DNA from: Pseudonocardia sp. ICBG1293
GTDB taxonomy: Bacteria; Actinomycetota; Actinomycetes; Mycobacteriales; Pseudonocardiaceae
Assembly: GCF_020131355.1 (NCBI RefSeq)
Contig: NZ_JAHLEL010000022.1
Coordinates: 51,335 to 115,334, forward strand
DNA: 64,000 nt
Reading direction: 5' to 3'
Below are positions 27,852-36,975 of this stretch, piece by piece (within the stretch, counting starts at the first letter, position 1; the number at the start of each line of letters is the position of its first letter). Under the pieces are notes generated by a model. The model ran no database searches and had not been told where the DNA came from. It was given only the letters and a program-made list of their open reading frames with translations. A program made the position numbers and the translations under genes.

Positions 27852-28453
27852 ATGACATCGGACCCTGTGGGTTCTGCCAAGGATGAGACGGGCTCGAGTT
27901 GGCGGCTGTCGCCCGAGCAGGCCGCTGCGGCGGCGATGGTGGCCGATGCGCGAGCGCGCGGCCTGGAGCTGACCGGCCCGGACGGGCTGCTCAAACTCTT
28001 CACCAAGAACGTGCTGGAAACCGCTCTGGGTGAGGAGATGACCGAGCACCTCGGGCATGCCAAGAACCGGGCCGAACCCGACCGCTACTCCACTAATGTC
28101 CGTAATGGTTCCCGGTCGAAGACGGTCATCTCTGATGCGGTCGGGGAGGTCGAGATCTCGGTGCCGCGGGATCGGGACGCTTCGTTCGAACCACAGATTG
28201 TGCGGAAACGACAGCGCCGTCTCGGTGACGTCGACGAGATCGTACTGTCGCTGTATGCGAAGGGCTTGACGACCGGCGAGATCTCGGCGCATTTCTCTGA
28301 GATTTATTCTGAGATTTATGGGGCGTCGGTGTCGAAGGAGACGGTCTCGCGGATCACCGACTCGGTGCTTGCCGAGATGCAGGGATGGTCCTCGCGGCCA
28401 CTCGATGCGGTGTACGCCGCGGTGTCCATCGACGCTGTCCACGTCAAGGTCCG
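27852..28453 (+). pseudogene. IS256-family transposase N-terminal part
   Basis: Residues typical of IS256: GLLKLFTKNVLETALGEEMTEHLGH, EVEISVPRDRDASFEPQIV, GLTTGEISAHF. Similarity runs to SIDAVHVKV, the first catalytic Asp region, then an ISL3 end (GGCTCTGG, about 28454) interrupts it. The remainder is absent. A Glu-Ile-Tyr-Ser repeat (EIYSEIYG) is a small in-frame duplication. Confidence 0.85.
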
Positions 28454-29345
28454 GGCTCTGGTGCACTCCGCGTGATCGGTGCCGACACTGGAACGCTCAG
28501 CGTGTGTGGAGGACGCGGGTGCGAAGCAGGTTGAAGCCGGCTCGGCCGAACATCTGCCGCTTCAGCATTTTAATCTTGTTGGCGGTGCCCTCGACGCGTC
28601 CTGAGCTGTAGTCGAGGGTCAGCCCGGCTTGGACGGCGTCGTGGTCGCGACGCAGGTTGCGGGCGAACCCGGCGATCGGGGTGAGGTCATCGACCTCGAC
28701 CGTGTCGATCCAGGCGTCGAGCTGGTGGCCGGTGCGGCCGGTCATCATCGTGGCGAACCCGCGGACGTGGCCGATCAGCCTGTCCAGGCCGGGGTCGGCC
28801 TCGCGGAGCCGGGCGAGCCGGATGGCATCGTCAGCGGCCAGTCGGTCGGGGTGAGTCATGATCCACGAGGTGACCTCGCGGACAGTCGGGGGTTTCGGCC
28901 CCGGCAGCGGTGCGTGGCCGCGACCATGACGGAACCGGCGCAGGTAACGCTGGACCGCCAGCTCACCGCCCGGGTAGCCAAGTGCAGCGATCTCGCGGAA
29001 CAGGGCCGTGGCGTTGCGCTCGCCCTCGTTCCAGCGCCGATGTAGGTGCTCGAGGTAGTCGTCGACCAGGTGCGCACGCTGCTCGGTCTTAGAGGTCATT
29101 TCAGAACGAGGTCGACGTGTCTGTTGTAGACGACAAGCGGCTATCTGACCTGCCGTTTGATCTGTCGTCGAGGGGTCAATGGAAACTCGACAAGTCGTTC
29201 TGAAACGACCTCTTAGCGGTCAGCTCGTGTGCCGAGGTGGCGGCGGCGAACTTGCGGACCGTGGCCGGGTGCAGCCCGAGCTTGCGCCCGATCGCCGCCT
29301 TCGACATACCTTCCGCCCGCAACTGCTGCACGGCCTGTTAGTTCT
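28454..29345 (-). pseudogene. ISL3-family transposase C-terminal part, split by a MITE
   Basis: Inserted in the IS256 gene. The frame (LRAEGMSKAAIGRKLGLHPA ... SAHELTA) is cut by the MITE at 29092-29212 and resumes KTEQRAHLVDDYLEHLHRRW through FARNLRRDHDAVQAGL and SSGRVEGTANKIKMLKRQ, ending at 28498. Excising MITE plus TAA restores ...LTAKTEQ.... The N-terminal two-thirds is missing beyond about 29345. Confidence 0.85.
29092..29212 (-). mobile_element. 121-bp MITE, copy 9
   Basis: TTA on both flanks; a MITE inside an older ISL3 remnant that itself sits in an IS256 remnant. Confidence 0.97.
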
Positions 29346-29369
29346 CACGCAGCCGGGTCACGATCCGCG

Positions 29370-29579
29370 GCTGCGGCGGTGTTCACCCGGACCAACCCCC
29401 GCGCCGTGGCCAACGCCGAGTACCGGGAGCTGTTGGAGTCCGAGGGCTGGCGGGTGTTGCGGTCGCACGTCTCGCAGCTTCAACGGTTCGCCCAATCGTT
29501 CGGCGGACCGATCGAGCGCGCAGCAGCCACCGCCTACGGGGACGCACTCACCGAGCTGACGGGAACCTCGATCCGATGA
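29370..29579 (+). pseudogene. ParA-like partition ATPase, C-terminal fragment
   Basis: The frame AAVFTRTNPRAVANAEYREL, LESEGWRVLRSHVSQLQRFA, QSFGGP...AYGDALTELTG resembles the last 65 residues of actinobacterial plasmid ParA proteins. The Walker domains are lost at the ISL3 junction. Its stop overlaps the next gene (ATGA), the usual parA-parB coupling. Confidence 0.6.
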
Positions 29580-29899
29580 GCGACGCCAGAAGCCGGGCCC
29601 GATCATTGCGGGACCGCTCGGAGAAGGCCGCAGCGGCCGAATCAGCGGCCGCGGAGAAGGTCCAGACGCGGCCGGCCCCCGACAGCGACCGGAAGGTCCG
29701 CCAAACCGTGGACCTCACTCAGGCCAATCACAAGGCCCTGGCGACGTGGCGACTCGACACAACAGTCGCGCTGGGCCGGACTCGCCTCACCACCCAAGAC
29801 GTACTACGGGCCGCCGTCGACGTGCTACTCACCGACGAAGCCACCGCCCGCCGAGTACGCATCCGACTCGAAGAAATCCAAGACGCCGAGGAACGCTGA
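29576..29899 (+). CDS. Small ribbon-helix-helix partition-type protein (ParB analogue)
   Basis: 107 residues. A charged Ala/Glu-rich N-terminus is followed by an RHH-like segment (KVRQTVDLTQANHKALATW ... LTTQDVLRAAVDVLLTD). Short RHH proteins encoded after parA bind centromere sites in small-ParB plasmid systems. With parA truncated upstream, the pair is probably defunct. Confidence 0.6.
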   Translation: MSDARSRARSLRDRSEKAAAAESAAAEKVQTRPAPDSDRKVRQTVDLTQANHKALATWRLDTTVALGRTRLTTQDVLRAAVDVLLTDEATARRVRIRLEEIQDAEER

Positions 29900-29922
29900 G
29901 CGAACCTTGTCCGGACGGCTTA

Positions 29923-30043
29923 GAGGTCGTTTCAGAACGACTTGTCGAGTTTCCATTGACCCCTCGACGACAGATCAAACGGCAGGTCAGATAGCCGCTT
30001 GTCGTCTACAACAGACACGTCGACCTCGTTCTGAAATGACCTC
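29923..30043 (+). mobile_element. 121-bp MITE, copy 10, at a junction
   Basis: Left flank TTA, right flank TAA, so the flanks are not a matched duplication. The right side cuts a cupin gene. It probably marks recombination between MITE copies. Confidence 0.95.
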
Positions 30044-30404
30044 TAAAATGTGGATCCGTGCGGACCTCGACCGCCGTGAGCGGGGACGACGAGCTGAGAT
30101 TCACCGCCATATGTATCACACCGGCTGGAATAAAGATGAATTCTCCGGGCGCATGGGCATATGGTATGAGGTCATCGCCAACGAGCGTCAACGCTTTACC
30201 AGCCACGACCATGACGACGATGTCAGAGTGCTCGTGGACATGAACTTTCGACGATGCCCTCGGAGGCATGACTACGATACCGGCAGACAACCGTGAAGAG
30301 CCTGATGTGGCAGACGTAATGCACGGGAGTAGTGCTTGCGCTTGCGTTCCACGAATAGCCCGATCACCACTCGCTCCGACGACTGAAACTCTTTCATCCC
30401 TCAT
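30044..30404 (-). pseudogene. Small cupin protein, 3'-truncated at a MITE
   Basis: From ATG 30404 (GGGAGA upstream) it reads a single-domain cupin: SAGIVVMPPRASSKVHVHEH, SDIVVMVVAGKALTLVG, FIFIPAGVIHMAVN. Two metal-binding His are visible in VHVHEH. The frame ends within the MITE after VEVRTDPHF; the true C-terminus is not present in the window. It diverges from the E1 genes to the right and could have been part of the same pathway. Confidence 0.7.
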
Positions 30405-30521
30405 CGACTTCACTTCTCCCTAGGTCTTATAGTGCAACGCTAGATTAGCCGTTGCTCTCTTGTATAACCTCGCATGTCGTCACATCGCGGTCCTCAGAAC
30501 GCTTGAACTGACGCCTACCTA

Positions 30522-31644
30522 GTGTTGCGGTAACTAGGTTACTTTACTCACGGGCTGGTTTACGGGATCATGAGCTGTGCCGTTGACTGTGACCGTGGAC
30601 GTTCCGGCCGCCGACCGCGAGGTGCTGGAGTCCTGGCTGCGTTCCTCGTCGGTTTCGGCGGGACTGGCCCGACGGGGCAGGATCGTGTTGCTGGCCGCGG
30701 ACGGGGTGGCGGTCAAGGACATCGTCACACTGGTCGGGGCGTCGAAGGCGACGGTGATCGGGTGGAAGAAGCGTTACGCCGCTGAGGGGATCGCCGGGCT
30801 GGCCGACCGGCCCAAGGCGGGCCGGCCGCCGGTGATCGACGAGGTCGCGGTCGTGCTCGCCACGCTGGAACCGCCGCCTGAGCGGCTCGGAGTCACGCAC
30901 TGGTCGTCACGGCTGCTCGGTGCCGAGCTCGGGATCTCCCACGTGTGGATCGGCAAGATTTGGCGGCGGTGGGGGCTGCAGCCGTGGAAGTCCGAGACGT
31001 TCAAGTTCTCCACCGATCCCGAGCTCGAAGCCAAGGTCCGCGACATCGTCGGGTTGTATCTGAACCCGCCGGACAAGGCCGTCGTGCTCTGCGTCGACGA
31101 GAAATCCCAGGTCCAGGCCCTGGACCGGACAGCGCCGATCCTGCCGATCATGCCCGGTATCCCGGAGAAACGGACGCATGACTACGTCCGTCACGGCACC
31201 ACCACGCTGTTCGCGGCGTTAGAGGTCGCGACCGGGCGGGTCGAGCAGGCGTGCCTGCCGCGGCATCGCCATCAGGAGTTCCTGCGGTTCCTCAAGCAGG
31301 TCGCGAAGGCCTACCCGCGGCGCAAGCTGCACCTGGTGGTGGACAACTACGCGACCCACAAGCACCCCGCAGTGAAGGCCTGGCTGGCCCGCAACCCGCG
31401 GATCACCCTGCACTTCACCCCGACCTCGGGATCGTGGCTGAACATGGTCGAGGTCTTTTTCGGGGTCATCACCCGCCAGGCCATTCGCCGTGGCAGCTTC
31501 GGCAGCGTCAGAGAACTGATCGGCGCGATCGGCCGGTTCATCGACGGCTGGAACGAACGCTGCCACCCGTTCATCTGGACCAAACCCGCAGACCACCTAC
31601 TCAACCACTGCCGACCCGGTCAAAGAACATCGTTTACGCGACAC
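30522..31644 (+). mobile_element. IS630-family element, copy 1 (1123 bp)
   Basis: Bounded by TA dinucleotides at 30520-30521 and 31645-31646; end sequences GTGTTGCGG and CGCGACAC form short inverted repeats. It lies in the intergenic region between the cupin and E1-alpha genes. Confidence 0.9.
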
Positions 31645-31647
31645 TAG
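30577..31647 (+). CDS. IS630-family transposase, copy 1
   Basis: 356 residues: N-terminal helix-turn-helix (DGVAVKDIVTLVGASKATVI), then the DDE domain with VVLCVDEKSQVQAL, LHLVVDNYATHKHP and SGSWLNMVEVFF. The stop TAG is completed by the target TA outside the element end. Intact. Confidence 0.93.
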   Translation: MPLTVTVDVPAADREVLESWLRSSSVSAGLARRGRIVLLAADGVAVKDIVTLVGASKATVIGWKKRYAAEGIAGLADRPKAGRPPVIDEVAVVLATLEPPPERLGVTHWSSRLLGAELGISHVWIGKIWRRWGLQPWKSETFKFSTDPELEAKVRDIVGLYLNPPDKAVVLCVDEKSQVQALDRTAPILPIMPGIPEKRTHDYVRHGTTTLFAALEVATGRVEQACLPRHRHQEFLRFLKQVAKAYPRRKLHLVVDNYATHKHPAVKAWLARNPRITLHFTPTSGSWLNMVEVFFGVITRQAIRRGSFGSVRELIGAIGRFIDGWNERCHPFIWTKPADHLLNHCRPGQRTSFTRH

Positions 31648-31661
31648 ACGGTTATCGACGT

Positions 31662-32745
31662 ATGGTGCTAGCCCGGGCCGTGAACGTTAAAGCTTTTGAT
31701 CTCGTTAAACAGGGCAAGCTGGGAGTCTACGCCTCCTCAACAGGACAAGAGGCTTGCCAAGTAGCTTGCTCCACTGCACTTCAGAAGCAAGACTGGCTTT
31801 TTCCGACTTATCGCGACTCGGCAGCGGTAATTGCGCGTGGCGTCCGCCCTGCCGAGGTGTTCAGTACACAGCGAGGTGACTGGCATTGCGGCTATGACCC
31901 AAGAGCGCACCGTATCGCGCCGCAGGTAAATTCTCTCGCAACGCAGATGTCCCATGCTGTGGGCCTTGCTCATGCTTCTGCTATTAGTGGTGACTCTGTT
32001 GTGGCGATGGCACTATGCGGGGATGGGGCCACAAGCGCTGGGGACTTTCATGAAGCGTGCAATCTTGCAGGCGTTTTCAAAGCTCCGGTCGTGTTTCTTA
32101 TTCAGAACAACAAGTACGCGATCTCGGTGAGATCCGACCAGCAAACCGCAGCTGTCTCGCTAGCTATTCGGGCAGTCGGATATGGGATTCCGGGTTTCCG
32201 TGTCGACGGTAATGACTTTGCAGCACTCCACACTGTCCTAACAGATGCCGTCTCCCGGGCCAGAGCCGGCGACGGGCCCACTATTGTGGAAGCTGATACG
32301 TATCGCATGGAGCCACATACCAGCTCGGATGATCCAAGTCGCTATCGCTCGCAATCAGAGTTAGAAATATGGCGCGCATACGCTCCCATCTCACGTCTTC
32401 GTGCTTATCTGCTTTCAAATGAACTTTGCCCCGAGGAACTACTGAGTCAGCACGACATTGCCGCGCGCGCCGCTGCCGAGAACGCGGGAAACGATCTTTC
32501 AGTTAAGAGGTCATTTCAGAACGAGGTCGACGTGTCTGTTGTAGACGACAAGCGGCTATCTGACCTGCCGTTTGATCTGTCGTCGAGGGGTCAATGGAAA
32601 CTCGACAAGTCGTTCTGAAACGACCTCTAAGCACATCCCGAACCCCGACGATATGTTCTCGTTTGTCTATCAGGAGCTTACTTCGCAACTGCAAGAGCAG
32701 CGGTCTCACCTGCGAGCTGAGGTTGCTTTGGAGGGCGATCAGTGA
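31662..32745 (+). pseudogene. 2-oxoacid dehydrogenase E1 alpha subunit, split by a MITE
   Basis: The thiamine-diphosphate motif is ALCGDGATSAGDFHEACNLA ... VFLIQNNKYA, and GVYASSTGQEACQVA is the usual N-terminal segment. The MITE at 32507-32627 breaks it after NDLSV; excision of MITE plus TAA restores KHIPNPDDMFSFVYQEL and a stop at 32745 (320 codons from ATG 31662). The first residues may be missing: DAYLDGYRR precedes this ATG in frame across the IS630 site, but a TGA lies just upstream. It couples to the E1 beta gene (GTGA). Noticeably lower GC than the flanking mobile DNA. Confidence 0.85.
32507..32627 (-). mobile_element. 121-bp MITE, copy 11
   Basis: TAA on both flanks; inside the E1 alpha gene. 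Confidence 0.97.
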
Positions 32746-33606
32746 CCAGTACTTCCGCGACCACTACCTTGGCTCAAGAACTGAACAGCGCGTTGCAAGA
32801 TGAGATGTCTGCTGACAACTCAGTCGTTGTCTTGGGCGAAGACGTCGGGGTTCTTGGCGGCGTTTTTAGAGTGACAGACGGGTTGAGTAAAAAATTCGGA
32901 GAGGCTCGCTGTTTCGATACACCGGTCTCAGAGGCGGGCATCATGGGCATGGCTATTGGTATGGCCATTTATGGGTTACGACCAGTGATTGAGATGCAGT
33001 TCGATGCGTTTGCCTATCCAGCATTTGAACAGATTGTTAGCCATGTTGCAAAGATGAGACATCGAAGCCGTGGGAGGCTTGATCTTCCTATGGTGATTCG
33101 GATACCATTTGGGGGTGGCGTTGGCGCCGTTGAGCAGCATAGTGACTCGTCGGAGTCTTATTATTCGCACACGCCTGGACTACGAGTGGTCGCGCCTTCA
33201 TGCGCAGAAGATGCCTACGGCTTGCTAAGGAGCTCGATTCAGTGCAGTGATCCGGTAGTGTTTTTGGAGCCTAAGCGTCTATATTACGTCCGTTCCGACA
33301 AATCTGACAGGGCTAATGAGATCCCGCTCGGGGCGGGAGCAGTCAAACGAGCTGGCCGTGATGTAACGCTTGTAAGTTACGGACCGTCTGTGTCGACTTG
33401 TCTTGCTGCGGCGAACGTTGCAGCTGAGGGTGGTCTCGAAGTAGGAGTCGTTGATTTACGGTCTTTGGTTCCTATCGATGACGAAGTCTTGTTCTCCGAG
33501 ATCCGTCGATCTGGGAAAGTCGTCGTGGTAGCTGAGTCTCACGGCTATGCGTCCGTTGCATCTGAGATATCCGCACGCATCAGTGAGCGTTGCTTTGAGT
33601 ACCTTA
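32742..33606 (+). pseudogene. 2-oxoacid dehydrogenase E1 beta subunit, 3'-truncated by IS-a
   Basis: Begins at a GTG overlapping the E1 alpha stop. It contains VVVLGEDVGVLGGVFRVTDG, FDTPVSEAGIMGMAIGMA, QHSDSSESYYSHTPGL and VGVVDLRSLVPIDDE, all typical of PdhB/BkdB/AcoB proteins. It stops at ERCFEYL where IS-a begins at 33607. The expected last 40-50 residues are not found beyond the insertion array, so a deletion accompanied it. With E1 alpha it once formed a ThDP-dependent decarboxylase; no E2/E3 genes are present. Confidence 0.85.
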
Positions 33607-33674
33607 GAGGTCGTTTCAGAAGTCGGCGTGTCGGTCCTGTGTGGATCGGCGCTGGTAGCTGATCATGTCCGGTC

Positions 33675-34520
33675 GTGGCGCGGCGATCTTGTGTCGAGCG
33701 ATTGGTGAGCGACGAGCTGTGGGCGCTGGTGGAGCCGCTGCTGCCCAAGCCGCGCAAGCACAAGCGGGGACGGACAGGCCGTCCGCGGGTGCCGGATCGG
33801 GCCGCTCTGGCCGGGATCGTGTTCGTGCTCAAGACCGGGATCAGCTGGAACGCGCTGCCCGCCGAGCTCGGCTGTGGGTCCGGAGTGACCTGCTGGCGGC
33901 GGCTACGGCAGTGGCAGCAGGCCGGGGTCTGGGCCCAGCTGCACCGGGTGATGCTCGACCGCCTCGCCCAGCAGGGCCTGCTGGACTGGTCGCGGGCGGC
34001 GGTGGACAGCGTGAGCGTGCGGGCCAAGCGCCGCGGCGAGGCCACCGGGCCCTCGCCGACCGATCGCGGGAAGGCGGGCAGCAAGTACCACGTGCTCTGC
34101 GACCGAGGCGGGCTCCCGCTGCATGCGCTGGTCACCGGGGCGAACACCCACGACAGTCGGATGCTCGCCCCGCTGCTGGACACCAACCCCGGCGTCCGCG
34201 AACGGGCGGGACAGCCGGGGCGTCCGCGACGTCGGCCGGACAAGGTGCACGCCGACAAGGGCTACGACTATCCCCGCTGCCGCCGCTACCTGAGTGGGCG
34301 TGGGATCGGGGTGCGGATCGCCCGGCGCGGGATCGAGGACTCCACCCGGCTCGGGCGGGTCCGCTGGGTCGTCGAGCGCACCATGTCCTGGCTGCTGGAC
34401 TTCCGCCGCCTCGCGCTGCGCTACGACCGCGCCGAATCCACGATCACCGCGCTGTTATCGCTGGCCTGCGCCCTGATCTGCCACCGCCGCCTCACCAAGC
34501 CGAAGCCGAAGCCGAAGTGA
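33675..34520 (+). CDS. IS5-family transposase of IS-a, copy 1
   Basis: 281 residues. DDE motif: AAVDSVSVRAKRRGE, VHADKGYDYPRCRRY and VERTMSWLLDFRRLALRYDR. N-terminal DUF4096-like region LVEPLLPKPRKHKRGRTGRP. Intact; the likely source of transposase for the MITE because the element ends match. Confidence 0.93.
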   Translation: MARRSCVERLVSDELWALVEPLLPKPRKHKRGRTGRPRVPDRAALAGIVFVLKTGISWNALPAELGCGSGVTCWRRLRQWQQAGVWAQLHRVMLDRLAQQGLLDWSRAAVDSVSVRAKRRGEATGPSPTDRGKAGSKYHVLCDRGGLPLHALVTGANTHDSRMLAPLLDTNPGVRERAGQPGRPRRRPDKVHADKGYDYPRCRRYLSGRGIGVRIARRGIEDSTRLGRVRWVVERTMSWLLDFRRLALRYDRAESTITALLSLACALICHRRLTKPKPKPK

Positions 34521-34551
34521 TGGTCGACCCAGCCCTCGCTGAGGCACTCGC

Positions 34552-35145
34552 CTACGAGGTCGGGGCCAGCGGCCGCCAGGCCAGCCACTCCAAGGCCCGG
34601 TCGGCCTCGTCAGGGTCGAAGCGGTGCGGGTCGAACGGCCCGCCCGCCCACTCCAGGCGCTCGGCGCGGTCGGGATGGTCAGGGTCGGCGAGCACGGCCT
34701 GGAAGTCCTCATACCCCCCGATCCCGCCGACGTCCTCGGGCGGGCACGCCCCCTGCCCGGCGACGCATCGCGGATAGCACACTCCCGGCTCGACGGCCGC
34801 GACCGCCTCGACGGTGATCTCGTGGGCCCAGTTGTCACCGAAGTCGTAGACGTAACCGAACCGGTCACCAGCCTTGACCAGCCGAAACAGCTTCTCTTTC
34901 GTCTCGTCGGCGACATCCTGTCCGGGCCAGTCCGGGTCTGGGATCCCGTAGCGGCGCCCGACGATCTCGAACTCGTGCAGATGAGAGTTCGTCCAGCCCA
35001 TCACTGACTGCACCACCTCGTGTAACACCGCCAAGTCGACCTCGCCCGGCACCTGCACCCGACGCCGGACCGCCGGCACCACCTCGGTCAGGACGATCTC
35101 CAACTCGAAAATCTTCGTCTTCTCAGACACACGAGGCGCGACCAT
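34552..35145 (-). CDS. pRiA4b ORF-3-like passenger protein, copy 1
   Basis: 197 residues, convergent with the transposase (31-bp gap). The family pattern is clear: FELEIVLTEVVPAVRRRVQV, LHEVVQSVMGWTNSHLHEFE, FGYVYDFGDNWAHEITVE, and cysteines in PRCVAGQGACPPEDVGG. Proteins of this family occur in several insertion sequences and plasmids; their function is not established. Presence in all three IS-a copies shows it is an inherent part of the element. Confidence 0.88.
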   Translation of the reverse strand: MVAPRVSEKTKIFELEIVLTEVVPAVRRRVQVPGEVDLAVLHEVVQSVMGWTNSHLHEFEIVGRRYGIPDPDWPGQDVADETKEKLFRLVKAGDRFGYVYDFGDNWAHEITVEAVAAVEPGVCYPRCVAGQGACPPEDVGGIGGYEDFQAVLADPDHPDRAERLEWAGGPFDPHRFDPDEADRALEWLAWRPLAPTS

Positions 35146-35212
35146 CAGCCGATGCTGCCAGCCCCGCCGTCACCGGCAGAACCGGGCCCACCACTTCTGA
35201 AACGACGTCTAA

Positions 35213-35333
35213 GAGGTCATTTCAGAACGAGGTCGACGTGTCTGTTGTAGACGACAAGCGGCTATCTGACCTGCCGTTTGATCTGTCGTCGAGGGGTCAA
35301 TGGAAACTCGACAAGTCGTTCTGAAACGACCTC
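35213..35333 (-). mobile_element. 121-bp MITE, copy 12
   Basis: Sandwiched between IS-a (TAA, 35210-35212) and IS-b (TTA, 35334-35336), forming a head-to-tail array of three elements. Confidence 0.97.
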
Positions 35334-35336
35334 TTA

Positions 35337-36341
35337 GAGCGTCCGGCAGTAGAGGTGGCCGTGTGTCGGTGTTGGTAGAGACACGGACCTGCAAGTGATC
35401 ATGGGATTGCTGATGTCCTGATGATCGTGTGGAGAGTCCGTGCCTCTGCTGCCAGCATCTCTGATCGAGCCCTTGTGGGGCGAGTTCGCCGCTCTGATCG
35501 GGTCTGACCGGCCCGAGTTCGACCCGACCCATCCGTGGGGCTGTCACCGTCGCCGGATCTCTGATCGGGTCGTGTTCGACCACGTCGTTGCCGCTCTGGT
35601 GCACGGTAGTGGCTACGAACGCATCGCCACGCCGGGTTGCTCGGACCGCACCATCCGCCGCCGTCTCGATGACTGGGCCACCGCGGGAGTCAGCGAGGAA
35701 CTGCTCCGCACCGCGCTGGCCGGTTACGACCAGATACTCGGCCTGGATCTTGACGATCTGGCGGTCGACGGATCGATCACCAAGGCACCAGGCGGAGGCG
35801 AGGTGGCCGGCCGCAGCCCTGTCGGCCGCGGCAAGCAGGGCACGAAACGGTCCGTGGCCTGCGATGACCAGGGCATCCCGCTGCACCTGGTCGCGGCGCG
35901 AGCCAACGACCATGACTCGCCCCTGCTGGAACCGACCTTGACCGGCATCGTGACGATGATCGGCCCGCTGCCCCGCCACCGCGACGCCCACGGTGGTGAT
36001 CTGTTCCCGACCGTGCACCTGGACCGCGGCTATGACTCCGGCAAGACCCGTACTCTGCTGCACACCCTGGGCTTCACCGGCGAGATCGCGACCACGGGGG
36101 TCCCGGCTCCGATCCAGGCAGGACGACGGTGGCCCATCGAGCGCACGCACTCCTGGATGAACGGCTACGGCAAGCTGCGCCGGTTCACCGATCGCCGGAA
36201 GATCATCGTCGAGTTCTACCTCAACCTCGCCGCCGCGCTCACCGTGATCCGCCGGCTGATCAACCGTGCCCGCAGCCGCTACCGCTGGACAACCCGACCC
36301 ACGACCCGTCGACTCCGATAACCATCAATTGCCGGGCGCTC
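35337..36341 (+). mobile_element. IS5-family element IS-b, copy 1 (1005 bp)
   Basis: Ends GAGCGTCCGGCA (35337) and complement of GAGCGCCCGGCA (ending 36341), TTA on both sides. Confidence 0.9.
35440..36321 (+). CDS. IS5-family transposase of IS-b, copy 1
   Basis: 293 residues; DDE residues in AVDGSITKAPGGGE, VHLDRGYDSGK and IERTHSWMNGYGKLRRF. Intact. An insertion relative to the second copy (RHRDAHGGDLFP) indicates the two are separate lineages. Confidence 0.92.
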   Translation: MPLLPASLIEPLWGEFAALIGSDRPEFDPTHPWGCHRRRISDRVVFDHVVAALVHGSGYERIATPGCSDRTIRRRLDDWATAGVSEELLRTALAGYDQILGLDLDDLAVDGSITKAPGGGEVAGRSPVGRGKQGTKRSVACDDQGIPLHLVAARANDHDSPLLEPTLTGIVTMIGPLPRHRDAHGGDLFPTVHLDRGYDSGKTRTLLHTLGFTGEIATTGVPAPIQAGRRWPIERTHSWMNGYGKLRRFTDRRKIIVEFYLNLAAALTVIRRLINRARSRYRWTTRPTTRRLR

Positions 36342-36606
36342 TTATCTCGCTGCGGTAGCGGGTCCGGGGGCGTCCGGGTGAGCATGGGCGGCTGAGCAGA
36401 TCTTCCAGGTCTGGGATTCAGAATTTCGCGTGAGCGCGGGTCCGCCCGGGTCCCCTGGGAGGCGCCCTGTGCGTGGCGTTGGTGTGGGGGGCCCGGGCGG
36501 ACCGGGGTGCGCACTCGGGCCCTTCTGGCGGGGCGGGGTGCGCGGTCGTCGGCGTGGGTGTGTGAGAACCGGGCGCCGACGAAGCAGTGCTGGGTGGTGC
36601 GGGGTG

Positions 36607-36975
36607 TTACTTGTGGCCCTTGACGGTGTCTCCGGCGGTGCCGACCTGGGCGCAGTTGTCGGACTGGTCGGTGACCGAGTGTCCGGACTTGGCGGTGCCG
36701 GAGCCGAGGATCCCGAGTGCGCCGGTGAGGCTGTTGCCCAGGCCCAGGTCCTCGATGGGGATCTGGATGCCGAGCGCGTTGATGGGGATGTTGTTGTTGC
36801 AGACCTGGACAGGGACGTTGATGTTGTTGCCGTTGAGGCCGGCGATCAGGCCTTCGGCGCTCTTGTCGATCCCGTCACCCTGGTCGCCGCTGCTGTGGGC
36901 CATGGCCACCGGGGAGAGCGCCATCAGCGATGCCGCCGATGCTGCCACGACGATCCCGGTCTTCTTCCACATCAT
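36607..36975 (-). CDS. Secreted chaplin-like small protein
   Basis: 122 residues with a clear signal peptide (MMWKKTGIVVAASAASLMAL, cleavage near AMA-HS) and GGAGG upstream. The mature part is Asn/Gly-rich with two cysteines (VPVQVCNNNIPINALGIQIP ... DNCAQVG), reminiscent of actinobacterial chaplins that coat aerial surfaces, though the match is loose. Bases 36345-36606 hold no supported gene. Confidence 0.6.
   Translation of the reverse strand: MMWKKTGIVVAASAASLMALSPVAMAHSSGDQGDGIDKSAEGLIAGLNGNNINVPVQVCNNNIPINALGIQIPIEDLGLGNSLTGALGILGSGTAKSGHSVTDQSDNCAQVGTAGDTVKGHK

Larger units (their letters stand above)
33607..35209 (+). mobile_element. IS5-type element IS-a, copy 1 (1603 bp, with passenger gene)
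   Basis: Ends GAGGTCGTTTCAGAAGT (33607) and complement of GACGTCGTTTCAGAAGT (ending 35209). Left flank TTA, right flank TAA, as in all three copies, which fits a 2-bp TA duplication in a TTAA target. It carries two convergent genes. Confidence 0.93.

Noticed and set aside
29923..30043. The 41-codon open frame through the MITE as a small gene
   Set aside because: It has no start or ribosome site of its own and appears only as an in-frame extension of interrupted genes.
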